The translations under genes were made by a program, and so were the position numbers. This document shows positions 50,915 to 60,403 of a stretch of DNA of 64,000 nt, piece after piece. The stretch is taken from the NCBI GenBank assembly GCA_963700865.1, contig CAVOZC010000018.1, positions 682,001 to 746,000 of the forward strand, read 5' to 3'. The stretch's first letter is position 1. Each line of letters starts with the position of its first letter. This DNA comes from CAVOGJ01 sp963700865. GTDB taxonomy: Bacteria; Planctomycetota; Planctomycetia; Pirellulales; Pirellulaceae. The notes beneath the pieces are model-generated. The model saw only the letters and a list, made by a program, of their open reading frames with translations. It made no database searches and was not told the origin of the DNA.

Positions 50915-53290
50915 TCACTCGACGACCTCAATGTTCCCCGCCCGAGGTGCCAGAGAACTCCCACCCACGTAGACCTCCACCGTCCCCGGCTCCAGCACCC
51001 GCTCCGCATCATTGTTAAAAAATGCCAGGTTATCCGCCGCCAGAGCCAGCTCAACCGTAATCGTCTGGCCGGGCTGAAGAGCAACACGGCGAAAGCCTTT
51101 CAGCTCGCGAACGGGCCGAGTAATGCTGGCCGCCACATCGTGCACATACAGCTGCACGACTTCCGTGGCGGCAACGGCGCCCGCATTGGTCACGGGCACG
51201 CGCACTGCCAACGTTTGACCGGCGCGGAGCATGCGGGTCGATAGTTCGACCTCGCCGTACTCAAACCGGGAGTACGACAGGCCGTAGCCAAACGGCAACA
51301 AGGGATAAGGCTCGACATCAATGTAGTTCGAATTGTAGTCCAACCCCGTATCGATCTCGTCATCGACGTATTGGTCGGTAGCGAAATCATAGGGACGCGG
51401 GGGGCGGCCCGTGTTCTTGTGGTTGTAATAGAGTGGCACCTGGCCCACCGACTTGGGAAAGGTCACCGGCAGTTTTCCGGAGGGGGACGCGACCCCGCAC
51501 AGCAGATCGACCACCGCGGGCCCCGCCATGGTGCCCGCGTGCAGCGAATACAGCACCGCGTCGACCTGAACCATTTGCGCTCCGATCGTGAGCGGCCTGC
51601 CCGCCTGAACGATCATGACGATCGGCGTTCCGACGGCGGCCAGCGCCGTGACGAGTTGATTCTGGGCTCCCGGCAAATCGAGAATCGCCCGCGAGCGGGC
51701 CTCGCCCGAGATGTTCGCCCGCTCGCCGACAAAGAGCAAAACCAGATCGGCTTGTCGCGCCGCGTTCACCGCGGCGGCGAAGCCACTCGTACTGCGATCG
51801 AGATCATCGGCCAGTCCCCGCTCGAAGCGGACGTCGATCGTCTCGCCGGCGAATTCACGAATGGCCGCCAGCGGCGTGCGGCTATCGGCTTCTCGACCGT
51901 CCGGAATCCAGGTCCCCAACTGCTCTCGTGGTGCGTCCGCCAAGGGTCCGATGACCGCAAGTTTCTTCACGCGGTTCTTGTCGAGCGGCAAGGCGCGTCG
52001 GTGACTCGCGGGCAACTGAGCGTTTTTCAAAAGCACCATCGATTCCCGAGCGAGTTGCCGAGCCAGCTGCAAATGCTCCGCCGCCAGCAGCGGCGACGGT
52101 CCATCCGTGTCGACAAACGGCCGCTCGAATAAGCCGAGTCGAAACTTGATGCGAAGAATCGGCAGCACCAGGTCATCAACGGCCGACTCGGCGATCTGGC
52201 CTTCAGTAATCAGTTCCGAGAGGTACCGATGGTAGGCGGGACTGGTCATCTCCATGTTGACGCCGGCGAGCGCCGCGGCGAGACCGGCGGCCTTCAGATC
52301 GGCTGCGTATCCATGATCGATCAACTCCTCAATCGAGGTCCAGTCGCTCACCACAAACCCGTTGAATTTCCACTGATCACGCAGGACGTCGCGGAGCAGG
52401 TACCGGTTGGCCGACGCGGGGACTCCGTTGATCTCATTGAATCCCGTCATCAACGTGGCGACGCCGGCGTCTACCGCCGCGCGGAAGGGGGGCAGATAGA
52501 TGTTGTGGAGAAGCGACGTGGAGATGACCGTGGTGTTGTAGTCGCGACCTCCCTCCGCGGCCCCGTAGCCGGCGAAGTGTTTGACGCAAGCGGCGACGCG
52601 GTCGGGTGCGGCCAAGTCGGGGCCCTGAAAGCCCTTCACCAGGGCGGCCGACAGGGATGACGCGAGCAACGGATCTTCCCCCGGGCTCTCGGCGATGCGT
52701 CCCCACCGCGGATCGCGGGCGATATCGACCATGGGCGCGAAGGTCCAGTGGACGCCTTGCGAGCGGGCCTCTTTCGCCGCCACGGCCGCGGCCGCCTCCA
52801 CCAGTTCGGGATGCCAGCTTGCCGCCTGCCCCAACGGGATGGGAAAGATGGTCCGAAAGCCGTGGATGACGTCGCGGCCGATGATCAGCGGAACGCCCAG
52901 GCGGCTCTCGTGAACCGCGACGCGCTGCATCGCGTTGATCGTCTCGGGATTGGTCTCGTTCAGAATCGAACCGATCTGTCCGTTGCGAATCAGATCGTAC
53001 AGGCCGCTGGTGGAGATAAATTCGTCCACGTTCCCCGTAGGTTCTCCGCCGACGCCATTCACCTGCCACATCTGGCCTATTTTTTCGGCCAGCGTCATCT
53101 GGTCAAGCAAGGCATTGGCCCTGCGTTCGACATCGACACTTGTATCCAGCCAAGGCCGCTGGCGGACGGATTCGACGCCGTCCTCTCTTAATGCCGACTG
53201 CGCCAGTGCGCCGGATAGAAGAATGAGCGGTAGGAAATGGACCATCAGAAGAGTTGCATTGGTTGCGAGCCGACGCGCGTACCATGACAT
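50915..53290 (-). CDS. GH3 beta-glucosidase, secreted
   Basis: About 791 residues with a signal peptide (LLMVHFLPLILLSGALAQ) after ATG 53290, which follows AAAGGCCGG. Domains: GH3 N-terminal TIM barrel with NPETINAMQRVAVHESRLGV and KHFAGYGAAEGGRDYN; nucleophile Asp in GFVVSDWTSIEELI (about residue 317). GH3 C-terminal alpha/beta sandwich with LVLLFVGE and SPSGKLPVTFPKSVGQVP. Fibronectin III-like tail (VAVRVPVTNAG... LYVHDVAASITRPVRELKGF). Same length and order as BglX. Cleaves terminal beta-glucosides; exact substrate unknown. Confidence 0.93.
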   Translation of the reverse strand: MSWYARRLATNATLLMVHFLPLILLSGALAQSALREDGVESVRQRPWLDTSVDVERRANALLDQMTLAEKIGQMWQVNGVGGEPTGNVDEFISTSGLYDLIRNGQIGSILNETNPETINAMQRVAVHESRLGVPLIIGRDVIHGFRTIFPIPLGQAASWHPELVEAAAAVAAKEARSQGVHWTFAPMVDIARDPRWGRIAESPGEDPLLASSLSAALVKGFQGPDLAAPDRVAACVKHFAGYGAAEGGRDYNTTVISTSLLHNIYLPPFRAAVDAGVATLMTGFNEINGVPASANRYLLRDVLRDQWKFNGFVVSDWTSIEELIDHGYAADLKAAGLAAALAGVNMEMTSPAYHRYLSELITEGQIAESAVDDLVLPILRIKFRLGLFERPFVDTDGPSPLLAAEHLQLARQLARESMVLLKNAQLPASHRRALPLDKNRVKKLAVIGPLADAPREQLGTWIPDGREADSRTPLAAIREFAGETIDVRFERGLADDLDRSTSGFAAAVNAARQADLVLLFVGERANISGEARSRAILDLPGAQNQLVTALAAVGTPIVMIVQAGRPLTIGAQMVQVDAVLYSLHAGTMAGPAVVDLLCGVASPSGKLPVTFPKSVGQVPLYYNHKNTGRPPRPYDFATDQYVDDEIDTGLDYNSNYIDVEPYPLLPFGYGLSYSRFEYGEVELSTRMLRAGQTLAVRVPVTNAGAVAATEVVQLYVHDVAASITRPVRELKGFRRVALQPGQTITVELALAADNLAFFNNDAERVLEPGTVEVYVGGSSLAPRAGNIEVVE

Positions 53291-53807
53291 AGTCCGGCCT
53301 TTCTGCTGACCAGGGCGATGCTGAGATGAATCGGACCACTGAGCGTATCGACCGCGACAACACGACGCAAGCGAGAGAACTTCCAGGTGGCTGAGTGGAT
53401 ATCGCCGCCGGTGGCAAACGACTGATGACCGGGTCCAAGTCTCAGCGGTCCCGATCCTCGTCCTGATAACTGGAATCATCGGGGACAGACGTCCTTGTCC
53501 CGCTGAGATGGATCGTCCTCCGTTGTACGAATGGAGCACAGCAGCGATCGGTCAGGCACAGTGGTAAACGCCCAACTCTCCCGTTGAAATGATCGCGACG
53601 GGCGCAGGGATTTGCGGGTATCCATAGACAAACGGCAAGCAGGACATTCCTTTTCGGGTCGAATTCCCCTGCGCGCGAAGCTCCGGCCCTTCCTTGTCGA
53701 GTCGGGTTACGGCATCGGGTCACGCTTGGCATGGCGATTGCGGCTCGATAAAGCGTTGGTCCGAAGCGTTCCCGTGCGCGGACGGCTTTTTGTAAAGGAG
53801 CAATTCA
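53291..53807. other. Intergenic region between divergent genes
   Basis: 517 bases between the GH3 and PEP-CTERM genes. The final bases (AAAGGAGCAATTCA) form a good ribosome-binding site for the gene at 53808. No other feature is clear. Confidence 0.4.
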
Positions 53808-54455
53808 ATGAGATCCGAACAAAAACTGCCACGATGGGTACCCGCGGTCGCCGTGTTCCTGTTGGCAACCACTGCGGCTGCGATCCCTACGATGACGTTT
53901 TTCGAGGGATTTGAGGATGACTTTGCCGCGAACCGCAATGTTCCGGATTTGGCGGTGCCGAGCTTGAGTTCAACCTTCGTATCGCTCAACGGACCGGCTC
54001 TGCCTGGTACGTTGGCCATCCGCGACCGGGCCCTCGATGGTCCGGTTCCCTTTACTGCCCTGGACTTCAGCAATGGCGGGGGAGGCATGCTGACATTGGC
54101 ATTCACCACGCCTTTCGACGCGGCCGCCGGCTCGACCATTGACTTTGATGTCGTGATTTTCGGAGGGGATCGAAACAGCTTGTTCAAATACGTGTCCAAT
54201 GATGGCGTCACCTTTACCCAGGTGGGCGACACGGACGATTCGCCCAGACACTATCAGTTTGATTTGTTGCCCGGAGGAAGGACCACCTATTTCCGCTTGA
54301 TTGAGAATGGCAACGGCCTATGGGTCGACAACTTCGGCGCCTCGATCATCGGAGTACCCGAACCGACATGGGGTCTGTGGTCGGCGTGGTGGCTGTCTCT
54401 CACTTTGGCATCCAATCGCAGGCAGCGACAATTACGGGAATCGTTCACTTGTTAG
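53808..54455 (+). CDS. PEP-CTERM-anchored exported protein
   Basis: 215 residues. Signal peptide (WVPAVAVFLLATTAAA), an extracytoplasmic beta-rich domain (FEGFEDDF; STIDFDVVIFGGDR; RTTYFRLIENGNGLWVDNFG), and a C-terminal sorting signal: VPEP, a short hydrophobic stretch (WGLWSAWWLSLTLAS), then RRQRQ. Such proteins are processed by an exosortase/PEP-CTERM system, whose genes are not in this window. The ATG at 53808 follows AAAGGAG. Confidence 0.85.
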   Translation: MRSEQKLPRWVPAVAVFLLATTAAAIPTMTFFEGFEDDFAANRNVPDLAVPSLSSTFVSLNGPALPGTLAIRDRALDGPVPFTALDFSNGGGGMLTLAFTTPFDAAAGSTIDFDVVIFGGDRNSLFKYVSNDGVTFTQVGDTDDSPRHYQFDLLPGGRTTYFRLIENGNGLWVDNFGASIIGVPEPTWGLWSAWWLSLTLASNRRQRQLRESFTC

Positions 54456-54900
54456 CGGGTGTGTGGTTCGGATCTTCCTTCAAGATTGTACGGCATGCGC
54501 AACACCGCCGCTGGCAGCTCCCAGGGCAAGCAATGCGAGAAGCCTATCCCACGAATAAATCAACAAGCCCCGAGCGGCGGGCAACTGCAACACGCGTGGC
54601 CGGCGCCGTGCGACTTAGCAAGCGATCGAGCCTGATGTACATCGCGGGAGCCAAAAGTGTTCCGACTGTCGAGTTCGACGTCTATTGGCCTCGTCGTAAG
54701 CGGAGAGGATTTGGGCCGATTTCTGCGGGCGGCCACTTGGGGACGCCTGTCGGCAAGCACAGGGATCTTTGCGTTTCCCGCGGCGAAACGAGCATTTTTA
54801 CCACCCAGCATGGAAGAAGAAAGGGCGTGAGTGAGGTAGCCCCACCCGATATTTGCCCCGCAAGGCAAGTTCATTTGTTTTCCTGGGAGGCCGAGGTCGA
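54456..54900. other. Non-coding region upstream of tmRNA
   Basis: Roughly 445 bases with no convincing gene. A half REP-like sequence (GAGAAGCCTATCCCACG) is at about 54537-54553. The right end carries the tmRNA promoter. Confidence 0.4.
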
Positions 54901-54906
54901 TATAAT
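54901..54906 (+). promoter_or_regulatory. -10 box of the tmRNA promoter
   Basis: A perfect TATAAT lies 30 bp upstream of the mature tmRNA 5' end. A -35 box is less clear (TTGTTT or TTTTCC upstream). The 5' leader would be removed by RNase P. Confidence 0.5.
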
Positions 54907-54935
54907 GGGAAAGCGACTTGTCACGTCGTGATTAC

Positions 54936-55290
54936 GGGGGCGAATTGGATTCGACCGGATCATTGAAGTGTCGGTGGCGTGCCGTGGTTGATCAGTGGGC
55001 CACGTTAAAAGCTGATCACAACTTTATTTGCCGAAGGTAACTTCGCACTGGCAGCCTAAGAAAAGGCTGCTCCGGCTGAGGGGGTTTGTCGGAGACGCCC
55101 GAAAGCTGGTCACCAATTCCGAACCGCTACAGGTCACGCGAGTACGTCTGTAGTCAAAACCGTTCTCGACTAGTCGCAGCCGAACCCGGTCGACAGGGGT
55201 TGGCGGCGGCGAAACTCAAAGAGTCGACTACGCACGTAGAGGCCTCCATGGATAGATAGCGGGACGCGGGTTCGATCCCCGCCGCCTCCA
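54936..55290 (+). ncRNA. ssrA: Transfer-messenger RNA (tmRNA)
   Basis: Rescues stalled ribosomes by trans-translation. The tRNA-like domain pairs 5' GGGGGCG with 3' CGCCTCC plus discriminator A; the T-arm is GCGGG-TTCGATC-CCCGC. 5' conserved GGATTCGACC is present. The tag frame, 55030-55059, reads GCC GAA GGT AAC TTC GCA CTG GCA GCC TAA, giving the tag AEGNFALAA. The CCA end is not encoded. The ALAA end is the typical ClpXP degron, and the tag has the usual planctomycete look. Flanked downstream by a terminator. Confidence 0.97.
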
Positions 55291-55328
55291 CTCGCCGGGA
55301 TGCTGCCCTCCCGGCTCACTCGGAATCA

Positions 55329-55362
55329 GGCCCGTTGGTTCACGCCAGCGGGCCTTTGCTTT
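55329..55362 (+). terminator. Rho-independent terminator of tmRNA
   Basis: GGCCCGTTGG and CCAGCGGGCC form a 10-bp stem with a TTCACG loop, followed by TTTGCTTT. It lies 38 bp after the tmRNA 3' end. Confidence 0.85.
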
Positions 55363-55675
55363 GCACGACCCGTGCGGTGATTCTGCCGTTCTTGCATTCT
55401 GTCGCTTTCTTTTTTCTCACCGAGAGCGCAGAGACACGAAGCTCGAATGATAGGAAATTTGATTTCGGGTAGGCATACGGAGAAAGCAGGGTTCCAGGGC
55501 GGCCCTGGAGCCCCGCGGGCCCCTGCTGGGATTGCGATGAGCCCCTCCGTTTGCCAGCGGCGTCGTGTCCGCGGCGGGCTAACCAGGTGAGATCATGCCC
55601 GCGGGAATTGGCAAGGGTGACCAAGGGCGGCGCCCGGCGCGGACGCTCTCCGCTGGTCCAGGTAGTTCGCCCCTA

Positions 55676-55901
55676 AAATAAACGTACCCTGATCCACGTA
55701 CGTCCGTTCGTGGGAGCCGACAGGGGAACGACAGGTCACGTCGTCACGGTCACCGTACGATTCGTTGCCGACGGGCGGCGGTCTCGCCGATGACGCCGGC
55801 CACAGACCACCGTGCTTGAGGATCTTCTCGATCACCTCCCGTTGCGGTGGTTCGATGAAGGCGACGACCTTCATCTGTCCACCGCACTGCGGGCAGGCCA
55901 T
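55676..55901 (-). pseudogene. C-terminal remnant of an IS91-family transposase
   Basis: The minus strand reads MACPQCGGQMKVVAFIEPPQ, VIEKILKHGGLW and later RTYVDQGTF. This matches the zinc-ribbon C-terminus of IS91-type transposases (CPxCGG, FIEPPQ, IEKIL, TYVDxDTF). The N-terminal catalytic part is missing. It is followed on the same strand by a kinase fragment, showing rearranged debris downstream of tmRNA. Confidence 0.7.
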
Positions 55902-55960
55902 CGGACCAGGAAACCCCTGCGCGAGGGAACGCGCCGCAGGTGACCAGCAAATGCAGGTGT

Positions 55961-56083
55961 GGCCTTGGCCAATCCAAAGTCAATCACCTTGGGTACCGGG
56001 TTACCGTAATAAAGACATATCAAAATGTTCGATGGCTTCAAATCGCAATGAATGATGCCCTTCTGGTGCGCGTGCTGCACGGC
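55961..56083 (-). pseudogene. Fragment of a Ser/Thr protein kinase
   Basis: The minus strand reads AVQHAHQKGIIHCDLKPSN, ILICLYYGNPVPKVIDFGLA. These are the catalytic loop (HCDLKPSN, with Cys in place of the usual Arg) and the DFG motif of a Hanks-type kinase. Neither the ATP-binding lobe nor the C-lobe is present, so it is a remnant of about 41 codons. Confidence 0.75.
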
Positions 56084-56198
56084 ATTGCAGCTCGGCAGGC
56101 CAAGAGCCCGCAAATCGGAACGAATTGTAACTGCCAGCCAATTGAACAGGCGATTCCCGCCCTGTAGTCTAATGGTTTGAAATGACAATTAGGGGAAG

Positions 56199-57107
56199 AT
56201 GGCTGTGAGCAAGAAAAAACCCAAAGAGAAAAAAAAGGAAACTCGCGAAAGTCTGTCCTCCAGCAAGACCGACGCCGCGCAGCAGCTCAAACTGAGCCGC
56301 AAAGAATACGAACGAGAGCTGGAGTCGTTGCAGGTCGAACTGGTCAAATTGCAGGCCTGGGTAAAGCATGTAGGCGCGAGAATCGTCGTCGTCTTTGAGG
56401 GCCGCGACGCCGCAGGCAAGGGCGGACTGATCAAGCGGATTACGGAGCGGGTCAGTCCTCGCGTGTTTCGCGTGGTCGCCCTGCCAGCCCCCAGTGATCG
56501 AGAGAAATCCCAACTGTACGTGCAGCGTTACATCGCGCACCTGCCGGCCGCCGGCGAGATCATCCTGTTCGACCGCAGCTGGTACAATCGCGCGGGCGTG
56601 GAAAAAGTGCTGGGATTTTGTACGGCCCGACAGCACGAAGGTTTCCTGCGTTCTTGCGACCGTTTCGAGCAGGCATTGGTCGATGACGGGATCATTCTGT
56701 TGAAGTACTGGTTGTCTGTCAGCATGGAAGAGCAGGAGCGGCGTTTTCGCGCACGGATTGAACAACCTCTGCGGCAATGGAAACTGAGCTCCACCGATCT
56801 GGAGTCAGTCCGCCGGTGGTATGATTACTCACTGGCCCGCGACGTGATGCTGATGTCGACCGATTCGGATTTCGCGCCGTGGTTTATCCTCAATTCGGAT
56901 GATAAGCGGAGGGCGCGATTGAATTGCATCCGCCATCTGCTCAGCCGGATCCCTTACGAAGAGGTCCCTCATGAACAAGTGGAGATTCCCGATCGCGACC
57001 TGACACACCAATACGATGACGTAGCCCGCTCGCTTCCCGAAGGTCTGTTCCCGAGCACTACTAACACGCCTGACACGCGCCAGCCGCTGGTGCGCCGCAC
57101 TTGTTGA
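56199..57107 (+). CDS. ppk2: Polyphosphate kinase 2
   Basis: 302 residues. Transfers phosphate between polyphosphate and nucleotides. A basic Lys-rich N-terminus (SKKKPKEKKKETRE) precedes the core. Walker A is VVFEGRDAAGKGGLIKRI and Walker B lid is LFDRSWYNRAGVEKVLGF; the SDxxKR-like motif is LNSDDKRRARLNCIRH. Class I PPK2 architecture at full length. It lies between mobile-element debris and a V-type ATPase stump; the V-ATPase start is 13 bp after its stop, suggesting they were once one operon. Confidence 0.95.
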   Translation: MAVSKKKPKEKKKETRESLSSSKTDAAQQLKLSRKEYERELESLQVELVKLQAWVKHVGARIVVVFEGRDAAGKGGLIKRITERVSPRVFRVVALPAPSDREKSQLYVQRYIAHLPAAGEIILFDRSWYNRAGVEKVLGFCTARQHEGFLRSCDRFEQALVDDGIILLKYWLSVSMEEQERRFRARIEQPLRQWKLSSTDLESVRRWYDYSLARDVMLMSTDSDFAPWFILNSDDKRRARLNCIRHLLSRIPYEEVPHEQVEIPDRDLTHQYDDVARSLPEGLFPSTTNTPDTRQPLVRRTC

Positions 57108-57120
57108 AAGAACGTTGTTC

Positions 57121-57300
57121 ATGCTGCCAGAACTAACTTGCCATACGGAAGTGCTCAGCATTGTTGGAGACATCCTTCGCGTGCAGGCCAGCGATGTCAG
57201 CTTCGGCGATTTGGCGGTGGTCGAGAACTGGGATGGCTCCACGTCGCTGGCCCAGGTCGTTGAACTGCAGGATGACTCGGTTTCGCTGCAGGTCTACTGA
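57121..57300 (+). pseudogene. N-terminal stump of V-type ATPase subunit B
   Basis: 59 codons: ELTCHTEVLSIVGDILRVQA, then SFGDLAVVENWDGSTSLAQV, ELQDDSVSLQVY, and a stop. This is the N-terminal beta-barrel of V/A-type ATP synthase subunit B, ending exactly where the barrel normally continues with F-G-T/S. The DNA immediately after is mobile-element sequence, so the subunit was cut by insertion. Its start is 13 bp after ppk2. No other V-ATPase gene is visible in the window. Confidence 0.72.
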
Positions 57301-57511
57301 TAGGAATTTTGATTTCCACGCAGGTCATGTCTCGCAGGAGAGAAACGGGGACAGGTCCGAATGTCATTAACATTCTCATAAGTTGTTTCGCAGCAACGCT
57401 GAAGCAGTGCTATGACAGCATTGTGGCTTATCCGCTGAGCTGAAAATAATGTGAGCCTCATGCGTAACGGTAATTGTTTCACAACAGTTACCAAACGCAG
57501 TGGAGGCTCAC

Positions 57512-57722
57512 GTGCGAAGTATTACGGACATCGTCAGACAATTCAAGCAAGACTGGACGGAACAACTCTGCCCTGAAAACATCGAACGCGCTTGCCGAGA
57601 CTGTGGCATAACTTGGATTGAATCAACACTCAACCCCGTCGTGACGATCCAGTTGTTCCTGCTGCAAGTGATGCACGGGAATACGGCCTGCACCCACCTG
57701 CCACACCTGGCACGGGTTGACT
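57512..57722 (+). pseudogene. N-terminal fragment of an IS4-family transposase
   Basis: GTG at 57512 gives RSITDIVRQFKQDWTEQLC and then TLNPVVTIQLFLLQVMHGN, HLPHLARVDF. This matches the start of IS4-type transposases. The frame is cut at about 57722 by the RAYT element. Upstream (57301-57511) is probably the left end of the same IS, with an inverted AGCCTC/GAGGCT pair (57457-57508). Confidence 0.7.
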
Positions 57723-57734
57723 TCATCCGGCCGC

Positions 57735-58516
57735 AAGGGAGAGAAACGGGGACAGGTCCTGTTTTATGTTTTCTTTGGGTGGCCAGGGGATCGCAACGTT
57801 GACTCCAGCCCCAGTTTCTTTGCTGTTTTGTTGACCCATGCTTCCGAGCCGTGGGGAGCGCCGCGACGGCAACTTCGTCGAAGGGCCTCCAGTTCGGCAT
57901 CGCTGGCCAGTTGGTTGACATAATGAACCCAACTGCGGGGACGAGGCATGGGCCAATCCGACAGCATCGCGCGGTGCTCGGCCGATCCGAATTGCCGGAT
58001 CCAAAGACTGCCCCACGGCCAATTTTCGGCTCGTGCAACCAGATTGGCTCGCAGCGCATTCCTTTCGGTGTACCGCATCACTTGAAAGAAATAGTCATCT
58101 GTTTCGACGGGAAACGACTTGAAGCGGCCTTGGTGCATGTGCCCGTAGCCGACCAGGTTGTAGTTTCTTTGCCAGCGCGTGACATGCGTAATCGTCAATC
58201 GCTGCATGAATCTACCGAGATCGCCGTCGTTCTCTGGCCAGAGCACAAAATGCCAATGGTTGGGCATCAAGCAAAAGCCCAAGATCCGCATCTCGTGTTT
58301 CTCGAGCGTCTCGACAATGATACGTTCGAAAGCTAGGTAATCATCATCGTTGAAAAAGATTGGCTCACGCCCGACGCCTCGATTGAGCACGTGATCAACG
58401 TATCCACCGGGAGCGTAGCGGGCAGTGCGGGGCATGCCCAGAGACTAGAAAATTGAGCCGACACCGTCAATAACTGGACCCGTCCCCGTTTCTTCGTGTC
58501 CCCGTTTCTTCGTCTA
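57735..58516. mobile_element. RAYT (REP-associated tyrosine transposase) element
   Basis: The element is bounded by inverted GGAGAGAAACGGGGACAGGT at the left and GTCCCCGTTTCTTCG at the right. The same end is repeated alone at about 57339-57358 and again (as CCCCGTTTCTGCTCC) at 63684-63712. It inserted into the IS4 fragment, and together they cut the V-ATPase gene. Confidence 0.7.
57764..58435 (-). CDS. RAYT transposase (Y1 family)
   Basis: 223 residues. Start MPRTARYAPGGYVDHVLNRG; the HUH-like motif is LMPNHWHFVLWP, and the catalytic Tyr region is FFQVMRYTERNALRANLV. Typical rayT (TnpA_REP) length and domains. It moves or maintains REP-type palindromes. Intact frame. Several REP-like families occur in this window, though which one it acts on is unknown. 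Confidence 0.9.
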   Translation of the reverse strand: MPRTARYAPGGYVDHVLNRGVGREPIFFNDDDYLAFERIIVETLEKHEMRILGFCLMPNHWHFVLWPENDGDLGRFMQRLTITHVTRWQRNYNLVGYGHMHQGRFKSFPVETDDYFFQVMRYTERNALRANLVARAENWPWGSLWIRQFGSAEHRAMLSDWPMPRPRSWVHYVNQLASDAELEALRRSCRRGAPHGSEAWVNKTAKKLGLESTLRSPGHPKKT

Positions 58517-58611
58517 TGAAAGTGATCATGTCCGGCGGTGTGTTGACGCCGGACTCGGTGCCCTTTTCGCAATCATCCGCTGGGAAGAGGCCGGAGCAAT
58601 CGGTGATCTCG

Positions 58612-60403
58612 CTACCGAAACGGCCAAACCAGAGGAGTAATGCCGACAGTCACGACGAGAAACACAAAGTCCAGCGGGACTCCGACTCGCACGTAGTCGC
58701 TAAACCGATAGCCGCCGGGTCCGTAGACCATCAAGTTCGTTTGATATCCGAACGGTGTAGCGAATCCGGCGGACGCTGCGATCGCAATTGCGATAACAAA
58801 CGGCATCGGACTGACTTCTAGCGTACTAGCCGACGTCATCGCGATGGGAAACACAAGTACGGCGGCCGCGTTATTGGTGATCATCTCTGTCAGCAGCATC
58901 GTGACGAAGTAGACGGCCACAAGGGTTAGCCACGGGTGACCGCCCGCCAAGCCGATGATCTGGGAGGAGATCGCGCCGGCCAAGCCGCTCAATTCGAGTG
59001 CTCGGCCGATGCCTAAGGATGCGGCGATGACTACCAGCAGTGACCAATCGACGCTCTGCCGAGCCTGACTGATCGAACAGCATCGCAATGCGATCATCAG
59101 CCCCGCCGCAACCAAAGACGCAGTTAACAAGTCGAGCCAACCGATCGTTACCGTTGCGATCACGGCCCACCAAGACGGTGATGGCGATCCACGCGCGGTC
59201 GTGTCTTAGGGGCTGTGAGTTTTCCACGCCGCTCATCAAGAAGAAGTGGCTCGAATTCCGTTCGCGTGACACGAAGTCTTCATCGGCTTCCAGCAGGAGC
59301 GTGTCGCCCGACTGGAGCACGATGTCGCCAATCTTCCCTTCGACGCGGCGACTGCCGCGAGCCACGGCCACGACCGCCGCGTTGTACATCGCGCGGAATT
59401 TCCCGTCGCGGATCGTTGTGCCGATCAGCGGGCAACGATCCGACACGACGACCTCGAACAGTTGCCGGTTGGCGTGAGAACCATCGAACTGAATGGCGGC
59501 CTCGGCGGCACGCGTCAAGCCGCGCAGCTTCTGCAGATCGACGACGGATTCAACCACACCGACAAACACTAGTCGGTCACGGGATTGTAAACGTTGCCGA
59601 GGCGAAACGGCCGCCAATCGTTCTTCGGCTCGCTCGATTTCGACTAAATACAGTCCCGGCAAATGGCGCAACCCGGCTTCTTCGACGCTTTTTCCAACCA
59701 GCGGGCCACCTTCCAGCACGATCATTTCCACCGTGTACTGTCGCGGGTCTTCGTGCAGCGTGATCGCGGGACGACGATCCGGTAGCAGCCAGCGGCCCGC
59801 GACCAACAGAAAGGCGATCGCCGCGACGGCGCACGGTAGTCCCACCCAAGTCAGGTCGAACATCTTCATTCCGGAGCCGGTCGCTTCGATGAGTAGTCCG
59901 TTCACAATCAAGTTGGTGCTGGTGCCGACCAGCGTGCAGACGCCACCAAACGTTGCTGCATAAGCCATCGGTAGATACAGTTTCGACGGGCTGATTTGTG
60001 TGCGTTTGCAGATGTCTTCAACCACCGGTAAGAACATCGCAACGACCGGCGTGTTGTTCAGAAAGGCGCTCAGCAGCCCAACGGGCGCCATCAATCGAAA
60101 TTGAGCGGCGCCAACCGTCTTCGGTCGTCCCACAATCGGTCCGGCGACAACGTTCATCGCGCCGGTTTGCACCAGTCCCGCGACCACGACAAACAGCACG
60201 GCCACCGTAATTAATCCGGAGTTGCCCAACCCGGCGACGGCCTCCGCCGCGCTCGGCAGACGCCGGCTGTCGAAGAGTTCTCCCGCCAAGACCAACAACG
60301 TCAGTGCCGCCATCAAGACAAGATCTGCTGGCGCCCAATTCCGCACCAGCGCGACAAACATCACGACGACCGTCAAACACGTCAGCCACGCTTCCCAACT
60401 CAT
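58612..60403 (-). CDS. SLC13/DASS-type transporter with two TrkA_C domains (frame break)
   Basis: Sodium-coupled anion/dicarboxylate transporter of the citrate transporter-like family. N-terminal helices (LTCLTVVVMFVALVRNWAPA; AFLNNTPVVAMFLPVVEDIC, with the NNTPVV signature). Two cytoplasmic TrkA_C (RCK_C) domains, the first near LEGGPLVGKSVEEAGL and the second near CPLIGTTIRDGKFRAMYNA, lie in the middle. The frame shifts +1 at CCC 59166-59168 (minus GGG), after which the second transport half runs (MLLTEMITNNAAAVLVFPIA). About 596 residues. Its ATG overlaps the CPA2 stop as ATGA. Confidence 0.85.

Noticed and set aside
57121..57300. Complete 59-residue protein
   Set aside because: It matches only the first barrel of V-ATPase subunit B and ends at mobile DNA, so it is a stump.
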